Position numbers and translations under genes: made by a program. The notes under the pieces are model-generated. The model made no database searches and was not told the DNA's origin. It saw nothing but the letters and a program-made list of their open reading frames with translations. Shown here one piece after another: positions 23,287-28,589 of a stretch of 28,589 bases of DNA. Positions within the stretch are counted from its first letter, which is position 1. Each line of letters opens with the position of its first letter. The stretch is taken from NCBI GenBank assembly GCA_030837445.1, contig JAUPKM010000336.1:1-28589 (forward strand). The letters run 5' to 3'. Source of the DNA: Actinomycetota bacterium (GTDB lineage Bacteria; Actinomycetota; Actinomycetes; S36-B12; UBA10799).

Positions 23287-23827
23287 GGCCCTCGTGCAAA
23301 GTTCTCTCGTGGGTTGATTGGAGCCTTCTCACTGACCCACGATGGCCTTCTACGTCGTGGACAACGCCATGCTCAAGGCCCATAACCCACGACCACCGGG
23401 GACGTCACCCATACTGGTTACCGCTATCGGCTTCTAAGGTGCGCCCGCCGTATCCGCGTTGAGCAAGAGAGCAGACGCAGCTGAAATGGGCGAAGCCAAG
23501 CAGGTGCTGGGTCGGCTCTGCCGCGGGGAACGTAGCCATGATGATCACTACCTGCCCTGTGAAGGACGCCGACCCGCCTGCTTGGTCTGGGCCGCTGTGG
23601 ATGTGCGCGTGGGCATCACCAACGCAGGCTGTGCACTCGACGCCTGGATGACGTCCACCAAGGCGATGGGTCACCAGGACGCTCCGTACTGCTGACGATT
23701 CCGGTATGTAGCGCTCTTTCGTCGAACGCGAATAGAACCCGGTGGAACTGGGGTGCGTCAGAAGGATAGCAACGTGACCCGCGTCAGCGATAACCTCCTA
23801 GCCTGACCGCCGACGATAGGGGCCCAC
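23287..23827 (+). other. Gene-poor stretch right of the IS zone
   Basis: No supported gene. Two overlapping opposite frames (23405-23674 minus and 23459-23695 plus) lack domains and convincing ribosome sites. The left part should contain the outer end of the IS256-type element, but I could not see an inverted copy of the end found near 20580, so that end may be lost. Confidence 0.5.
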
Positions 23828-24160
23828 GTGAGTTTCCCGACGCCTCCCGGAACGCCAGCACACCAATACCCAGCGGGCTACGGCCCCCCTCGTACGAGTG
23901 GCAAGGCGATCGCGGTAATGGTCCTGGGGATCGTCGGGCTGTGCCTGACCTTCTTCTACGGCATCGGCCTCATCCCAGCCATCGTCGCCCTTGCGCTTTC
24001 GCCCAGCGCCGGTCGCGAGATCGACGCATCTGCAGGGACCTTAACCGGCCGTTCTCAGATCACGGCCGGCATCGTCTGCGCGTGGGTGGCTGTCGGCCTC
24101 ATTGCCTTTATCGCGGTCATCCTGTTGATCATCGCCATCGCCGCAGTGGCACAAGGATAG
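23828..24160 (+). CDS. DUF4190-type small membrane protein
   Basis: A 110-residue protein with a short Pro/Tyr/Gly-rich cytoplasmic start (FPTPPGTPAHQYPAGYG) and two TM segments (~25-58 and ~78-107), the arrangement of DUF4190 proteins (GKAIAVMVLGIVGLCL). The start is GTG at 23828. It resembles the C-terminal part of the protein at 18555-18959 but has no zinc ribbon. Function unknown. It stands alone, with ~250 bases before the next gene. Confidence 0.75.
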   Translation: MSFPTPPGTPAHQYPAGYGPPRTSGKAIAVMVLGIVGLCLTFFYGIGLIPAIVALALSPSAGREIDASAGTLTGRSQITAGIVCAWVAVGLIAFIAVILLIIAIAAVAQG

Positions 24161-24412
24161 GGACGCGCCGCCGCCGAACCCGGTGCAACGGCAAGGCCTC
24201 GAACGCTTCAACCGCACTTGGCGTCCGACCATGACACGCGTGACCAATGTGCCTGGACAGAGCAACGTGCTCGCTCGCCACAGCAGGGCCGAGGAGCATT
24301 CCTACGCAGGCTCGTGAGCAGGAATCCGACGCTTCGTGAAGCACGTGTCGCACTAGGAGGTGGTACTACTGGGCGCTAGCCTCATGCCAACCAACCGCCA
24401 TGAGGGGGCCCC

Positions 24413-24739
24413 ATGAACAACAATGACAGCCTGATGCAGGGCAAGAACTTCTTCAACTCGCTCTTCGACTTCTCTTTCAGCTCGTTCGTCACTCTGCGTT
24501 TCATCAAGGTGCTCTACGGAATAATCATGGCGCTGGCCGCGCTGGCCGCACTCACCCTCCTGGTCGCGATCGCGTCGCGTGGCGGGGTCTACATCCTGCT
24601 TGCCCTCGTCGTGGCGGCCGTGGCATTCCTGATCTACGTCGTGATCTACCGCGTCCTTCTGGAGTTCATCGTCGTGATCTTCCGCATTGCCGAGAACACC
24701 TCGATCATTGCCAAGAACAGCAACCCCAAGCAGATGTAG
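24413..24739 (+). CDS. DUF4282-type membrane protein
   Basis: A 108-residue protein. After a polar start (MNNNDSLMQGKNFFNSLFDF) comes the DUF4282 pattern: an FSSFVTLRFIKVLYGI segment leading into a first TM (~34-53), a short loop (ASRGGVY), a second TM (~58-77) and an amphipathic tail (YRVLLEFIVVIFRIAENT). A G-rich ribosome site (GAGGGGG) precedes the ATG. Function of the family is unknown. It is probably a single-gene unit. Confidence 0.78.
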   Translation: MNNNDSLMQGKNFFNSLFDFSFSSFVTLRFIKVLYGIIMALAALAALTLLVAIASRGGVYILLALVVAAVAFLIYVVIYRVLLEFIVVIFRIAENTSIIAKNSNPKQM

Positions 24740-24855
24740 TCGCTACCGCAATTCGGGCGCACGCCCGGGGAAGGCGGCCAGGCGTCGCTCGTCGCCAACT
24801 CCCGAGGGACGGTCAGGTCCTACCCGTCACGTCGGGCTGATCATGTACCGCTCAA

Positions 24856-25212
24856 TCACGATGGCGGAGGTCCGTAGGCGTTCGCTCCCGGGCTTGACGG
24901 CTGGACCGAGTAGAAGAGCGGAACCAGGAACACGCAGGGAATGAACCACAGGATGGCGAGCCACGTCGTCTGGCCCACGTCATGCAGTCTGCGGACGGCC
25001 ACTGAGACGATGGCGACGAATCCCACGGCCCAGACGACGAACGACAGCAGGTTGCCGAAGAAGCCGTCGAAGACAGCGTTGATCAGTCCCAGCAGGACCA
25101 CTTCGATGACCCAGACGGCAAGGACGAACCACCAGAACTCCGGGCGACTCGCACGGCCCTCGAAGTTCGTGATGTTGTTGATACCAGACGTGACTGCTTC
25201 TCCGAAGCCCAC
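24856..25212 (-). CDS. DUF805 membrane protein
   Basis: A 118-residue protein with the DUF805 opening NFEGRASRPEFWWFVL, two to three TM helices (~28-50, 54-75, ~85-103) and the RRLHDVGQTTWL motif. GTG start at 25212 with AGGAGG four bases upstream. The tail (SSPGANAYGPPPS) is Pro-rich. It is a paralogue of the DUF805 part of 2724-3245. The biochemical role is not known; members are often small inner-membrane proteins with phage or envelope neighbours. Confidence 0.85.
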   Translation of the reverse strand: MGFGEAVTSGINNITNFEGRASRPEFWWFVLAVWVIEVVLLGLINAVFDGFFGNLLSFVVWAVGFVAIVSVAVRRLHDVGQTTWLAILWFIPCVFLVPLFYSVQPSSPGANAYGPPPS

Positions 25213-25379
25213 GGTTCCTCCTGCATGACGGCGCCCGACTGGCGTGCTTCAACCACATTGTTCGCCCTCAGCGGCTCAGGAGCCAGTCTTTCGACCGTTT
25301 TGGGCTCTCGACGCATTGCGCTCGGAGCTCTTCGCGTCGCGCTACGCGGTCTTGGAGGCGGCGGCAGCCGACCGCCAGG

Positions 25380-25625
25380 AGGGGACATAGGGGCCAACGA
25401 GGCGCTCCCTCGAATGAGGATCCGCCCCACGCCCATCTCGAACAGTGCCCCTGGGCTGTCCGCGTCGGACGACGGGGCCGCTCCGGCCAGCATCAGGGCA
25501 TATCCGGGAAGCAGCACTACGAAGGTCACGGTGGTCGTGAACAGGTAGAGCCACCAGAACTCCGACCCGCCGCACTCTTCTGAGTGCGGCCCCTCGTGCG
25601 GAGTGCTTCGCACGACAGGGACCAC
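25380..25625 (-). pseudogene. Probable DUF805 relic
   Basis: Just upstream of the intact DUF805 gene, the minus strand codes GSEFWWLYLFTTTVTFVVLL and a hydrophobic continuation, which is the DUF805 opening (xRSEFWWWYLF). After about 60 residues the frame leaves the family: no RRLHDxGxSGWW follows, only a Pro/Arg-rich shadow sequence. I take it as a truncated or frameshifted paralogue. Confidence 0.45.
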
Positions 25626-25686
25626 CGTTGATGGGACGCGGGAGGTCGCCTCCTGCTACAAATGCCGGAGGAATGGGGGAGCAGGC

Positions 25687-27045
25687 ATGTCGTTCTGCAC
25701 GCAATGCGGGGGTCCACTCGTCCCTGGCAGGGCCCACTGCGTCCAATGCGGGGCTCGCGTCGATCCTGGGCGCCCGGTTGGCGCAACCATCCCTGACGAC
25801 GCGATCAGTACCGTCGAGCATCCGCCTGCAGTCCCTCACGCCCAACCGCGCGCAGCCAGTCGGCGTACTGCCATCGCGCTCGTCACGCTGGTCGGGCTGC
25901 TCGTCTTCATCCTGGTGCCCGTCGCCATCATCCTCCTCAGATCGGCGGGGTCAGCCACGAGCAGCCCGCCCGACACGGGCGAGAAGAGTGTGGAGGACAG
26001 TCGAACCGATTCCGCCTCCTCATCCGTTACCCCGTCTGCTCCCCAGACAGGAGGGAACCCGGTCGCGTGCTCGGACGCGAGCCTCACGGTGGAAGTCGCA
26101 GCGACGTCCCGCACATACGACATCGGGGTCGTGCCCCAGTTCACGTTGTCCGTGGTCAACACGGGCAGCGTTCCCTGCCTCTTCAACCCCTTGCCCTCGA
26201 ACAACGCCGTGGTGGTGAGCCGACTCTCAACTGAGGGGGACGTGTCCGGACAATGGCCGCTGTCCGAGTGCGTGGCCACCGAGACAGATCCTCGCCTCCT
26301 CCAGCCCGGTGAGCGCCATCAGTCTTCGATCGCCTGGGACGACGACTCGTCGCTCACGGAGTGCTCGACTATCACTGGCGCACCGGGGCCCGGGAGATAC
26401 ACGGCCACTGGACGAAGCAGCCAGGTGTCGAGCCCGGCAACAGCCTTCGAGATCGTCGACGAGTCGCTGCCGACCCAACTGGCAGCAGCCACGGAGTTCC
26501 TGTGCGAGAGCAACCCGGAGGACCTGCCCGACCTTCTGGAGGGCAGCAGTCTCAAAGAGGCTGTGCAGCACCTAGAGGTCGTCCTCGGCGACATCGGCTA
26601 CAACCCCGGTGACGTCGACGGGCTGTTCGGAGCGGAGACGACCACGGCCGTGGCGTCGTTCCAGCGCGACAATCCGCCCCTCGACGCCGACGGCGAGGTG
26701 GGGGAATACACCTGGGAGAGGCTCAGGCTCAACCGGTGTCCTGACAGCACCTGGCCCTCCCCACAGACCCAGCTGGCAGCAGCCACCGAGTTCGTCTGCG
26801 GCAGCAACGCGGAGGACCTGCCCGACCTCACTCAGGATGTCGGTCTCAGAGCCGCTGTGCAGCACCTGGAGGTCGTCCTCCGCGACATCGGCTACAACCC
26901 CGGTGACGGCGGCGACGGGCTGTTTGGCAAGTACACGGTCAACGCGGTGAAGGAGTTCCAGCGCGACAATCCGCCCCTCACCGTCGACGGGGAGGTGGGG
27001 GAATTCACCTGGACAACACTCCAGGAGCGCTTCTGCCGCGGGTGA
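25687..27045 (+). CDS. Zinc ribbon-TM protein with two peptidoglycan-binding domains
   Basis: A 452-residue single-pass membrane protein. The N-terminal zinc ribbon has Cys4, Cys7, Cys18 and Cys21 (CTQCG and CVQCG). A linker and TM helix (~61-84) lead to a Ser/Thr-rich spacer. A cystine-containing beta domain (~128-258, with TLSVVNTGSVPCLF) resembles DUF4232-type domains. Two PG_binding_1 domains follow (263-351 and 361-452), each with QHLEVVL, DIGYNPGD, DGLFG, FQRDNPPL and DGEVGE. The ATG at 25687 follows GGGGGAG; the frame extends upstream to 25603 but without a domain. Topology is ribbon inside and wall-binding domains outside, the same plan as the JAMM-LysM and zinc ribbon-TM proteins of the ubiquitin-like operon. 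Function unknown; a wall anchor or sensor is likely. Confidence 0.85.
   Translation: MSFCTQCGGPLVPGRAHCVQCGARVDPGRPVGATIPDDAISTVEHPPAVPHAQPRAASRRTAIALVTLVGLLVFILVPVAIILLRSAGSATSSPPDTGEKSVEDSRTDSASSSVTPSAPQTGGNPVACSDASLTVEVAATSRTYDIGVVPQFTLSVVNTGSVPCLFNPLPSNNAVVVSRLSTEGDVSGQWPLSECVATETDPRLLQPGERHQSSIAWDDDSSLTECSTITGAPGPGRYTATGRSSQVSSPATAFEIVDESLPTQLAAATEFLCESNPEDLPDLLEGSSLKEAVQHLEVVLGDIGYNPGDVDGLFGAETTTAVASFQRDNPPLDADGEVGEYTWERLRLNRCPDSTWPSPQTQLAAATEFVCGSNAEDLPDLTQDVGLRAAVQHLEVVLRDIGYNPGDGGDGLFGKYTVNAVKEFQRDNPPLTVDGEVGEFTWTTLQERFCRG
26473..27040 (+). repeat. Tandem duplication encoding two peptidoglycan-binding domains
   Basis: Units starting at 26473 and 26767 (period 294 bases) are highly similar at the nucleotide level as well as in protein, for example the shared CTGGCAGCAGCCAC near each start. 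The similarity suggests a fairly recent in-gene duplication. Confidence 0.85.
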
Positions 27046-27161
27046 CGCCTTTGCGACTGCTCGGCTAGGCCTCCTCGCAGGGGCCGGGGAGTTGTGCCCA
27101 TTCCCTCCTCGCCGGATCGCTCCTACGTTCGTCGTACAGAGAACGTCGAGAGGACCGAACC

Positions 27162-28139
27162 GTGACCGCCAGACTGGCAACCATCGGCCGGATCGCCGCA
27201 CTGACGGCGGCGACTGCCGCGATGTCGTGGATAGTGCTGGCTCCCGCCGCATCCGCAGCCCCCAAGCCCTCAGCGGGGACCGCCGTGACGGCGAGCGTCC
27301 CCACTCCGGACGTGCTGCGCGAGGACAAGCAGACCGAGGAGACGAACACGGTCGCCTTCACCGGCATTGACGCCAAGACCGTGGCTCGAGTCAGCTTCGG
27401 CGACGGCACCGAGACGCAGACGGAGCGCGGCACCTGCAAGGTGGAGACGGCTATCGCCCACCCGGAGTGGTGCGCCATCAGCTTCACGCACCACTACGAC
27501 GCCCCCGGCACCTACACCATCACGGCCATTGCCGCGCGGACGACCATCAGCAAGGTCGTCACGATCACCAGCAAGCCTGTCTTCTGGACGCCTCCTGCAG
27601 GGTGGGCCCAGCCCGCTGGGTGGACCGTCCTGTGGCAGCGTGGTGCCACCTACCATCCCTGCCAGGAGGTCACCTGGTTCTTCGACCGAACCGGCGAGGC
27701 CGCAGACCGCACCACGATGATCGACGACGTCCGCACCTCGCTGTCGATGCTCTCCGCCGAGACCGGCCTGACATTCACAGAGGCCGCCGAACCGTCCACA
27801 GCAATGCTCACCTTCGCATGGGGCGACCTGACCGGGCGCGGCCCGAACGTCGCCGGGGTCGGCGGCCCGCAGGGCATCGCCAAGGCCGGTGTCGTGTTCA
27901 GCATCCACTCGGCCTGGACCACCAACGCACGCGGTGGCGTCATCACCAACTGGTACGGCCGTGGCAGCGCCGGGCGCGTCTGGCTGGTCGTTCACGAGGT
28001 CATGCACGGCCTAGGCGTGGGCCATGTCGAGGATGCCGGCCAGGTGATGCACGCGCAGGGCGGGGCGATGGCGTTCGGGTCCGGCGACCTCGATGCCCTC
28101 CACACCATGTACCGGAACAACTCCTGCCCCGTCGGCTGA
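27162..28139 (+). CDS. Secreted metzincin-type zinc protease with PKD-like domain
   Basis: A 325-residue exported protein. Residues 1-~33 are a signal peptide (core ending LAPAASAAP). A PKD-like beta domain follows at ~60-137 (VSFGDGTETQT, then FTHHYDAPGTYTITAIA). The C-terminal half is a matrixin-like protease: HEVMHGLGVGH (278-288) gives three His ligands and catalytic Glu279, and VMH at ~295-297 is a candidate Met-turn. Three Cys remain near the catalytic part (167, 321 and one in the PKD region pair 92/104). Start GTG at 27162 with GAGAGGA upstream. It would act outside the cell. Substrate unknown. It stands alone, 116 bases after the peptidoglycan-binding gene. Confidence 0.88.
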   Translation: MTARLATIGRIAALTAATAAMSWIVLAPAASAAPKPSAGTAVTASVPTPDVLREDKQTEETNTVAFTGIDAKTVARVSFGDGTETQTERGTCKVETAIAHPEWCAISFTHHYDAPGTYTITAIAARTTISKVVTITSKPVFWTPPAGWAQPAGWTVLWQRGATYHPCQEVTWFFDRTGEAADRTTMIDDVRTSLSMLSAETGLTFTEAAEPSTAMLTFAWGDLTGRGPNVAGVGGPQGIAKAGVVFSIHSAWTTNARGGVITNWYGRGSAGRVWLVVHEVMHGLGVGHVEDAGQVMHAQGGAMAFGSGDLDALHTMYRNNSCPVG

Positions 28140-28276
28140 CAGCATGGCTGACGCTGCCCGCCTGAGCGCCTCTGCCCGGCCCTGATCCCATAACCCCGGG
28201 TACCGACGATCCGGCATACTTCGGACTGCAAGGACATGCTCCTCGGCATCGCCGGGGACTGAGGGGAGGCGAGTCC

Positions 28277-28589
28277 ATGTCCGAGAGGACTCGCCTGCGC
28301 CTCCTGGGGCCGCTCGTCGGACTGGTCACATGTGTCGCGACCTTCGTTGTGATCACCTTGGCGGCCGGCGGGGTTACGACCTCGGCCAGTACGACTCGGG
28401 ACGCGGCGAGCAACCAGCAGGAGGACCGGACGCCCGACCCGACTCCGTCCAGTGAGCTGACGTCTCCTGCGCCGACGCCGACCGACACCGCACCACCGAC
28501 CGTCACGCCGACGCCGACCGACACCGCACCACCGACCGTCACGCCGACGCCGACCGACACCGCACCACCGACCGTCACGCCGACGCCGA
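28277..28589 (+). CDS. Secreted or anchored Pro/Thr-repeat protein (5' part)
   Basis: The ATG at 28277 follows GAGGGGAGGCGAG. It opens a frame running off the window end. Residues ~6-35 form a hydrophobic signal or signal anchor (LLGPLVGLVTCVATFVVITL). From ~residue 50 the chain becomes a Pro/Thr/Asp-rich stalk with a 12-residue repeat (PTPTDTAPPTVT). The functional domain lies outside the window, so no function can be given. Confidence 0.75.
   Translation, partial: MSERTRLRLLGPLVGLVTCVATFVVITLAAGGVTTSASTTRDAASNQQEDRTPDPTPSSELTSPAPTPTDTAPPTVTPTPTDTAPPTVTPTPTDTAPPTVTPTP
28472..28589 (+). repeat. 36-bp tandem repeat in the stalk-coding region
   Basis: Three identical 36-base units at 28472, 28508 and 28544, with a fourth beginning at 28580 and cut by the window edge. 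The unit is in frame and encodes PTPTDTAPPTVT. Confidence 0.95.

Noticed and set aside
23405..23695. Two opposite small frames (89 and 78 codons)
   Set aside because: Neither has domains or a good ribosome site; they overlap one another.
28472..28589. Regular repeats as a possible CRISPR array
   Set aside because: Units are directly abutting with no spacers and are in frame in a coding sequence.

Overview
The window is GC-rich throughout. Its genes use GTG as well as ATG starts and are packed tightly. Families such as XRE-DUF805, a 784-residue AtsA/AtsD-like sulfatase, an intein-bearing DnaB and DUF4190/DUF4282 membrane proteins point to a chromosome segment of a high-GC actinomycete (Actinomycetota). 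I cannot name the genus. I saw no rRNA, tRNA or CRISPR array.

Layout. 1-5756: the 5' end of an ABC transporter ATPase gene (minus), a PAS-PAS-GGDEF-EAL cyclic-di-GMP protein (minus), an XRE-DUF805 membrane regulator (plus) and an arylsulfatase (plus). 5942-9366: replicative helicase dnaB (minus), whose Walker A motif is split by a 415-residue class 3 intein with a LAGLIDADG endonuclease; a small cluster of DnaA-box-like sites; and a low-molecular-weight protein tyrosine phosphatase (plus). 9473-10765: a secreted protein with four fibronectin type III repeats.

10836-18959 (minus) is the centrepiece: an apparently single eleven-gene operon encoding a complete ubiquitin-like conjugation pathway tied to the membrane and cell wall. 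In transcription order it encodes: zinc ribbon-DUF4190 protein; zinc ribbon-TM-ectodomain protein; a 49-residue prokaryotic RING protein (17825-17974); E2; six-TM FHA-like protein; membrane-anchored trypsin-like protease; YukD-like ubiquitin-like protein ending in Ala-Gly; E1; JAMM isopeptidase-TM-LysM; multi-zinc-ribbon protein; and pseudokinase-TM-ectodomain protein. Several junctions overlap (GTGA between RING and E2, ATGA between E1 and JAMM, TGATG before the pseudokinase). The YukD-like protein, pseudokinase-TM protein and FHA protein recall EsaB, EssB and the FHA part of EssC of type VII secretion. No FtsK-type ATPase or WXG100 substrate is present. I infer a membrane-anchored ubiquitin-like system acting near the envelope.

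18960-23827 is a decayed mobile-element zone: a relic IS256-type end, a small signal-peptide ORF, and a broken IS256-type transposase gene cut in two by a 1,459-bp IS110/IS1111-type element whose own transposase carries an in-frame TAG. 23828-28589 holds more envelope genes: DUF4190, DUF4282 and DUF805 proteins, a DUF805 relic, a zinc ribbon-TM-double peptidoglycan-binding protein, a secreted metzincin-type protease and the start of a secreted or anchored Pro/Thr-repeat protein. The shared zinc ribbon-TM-ectodomain plan on both sides of the IS zone suggests the two gene blocks are related or were once adjacent.
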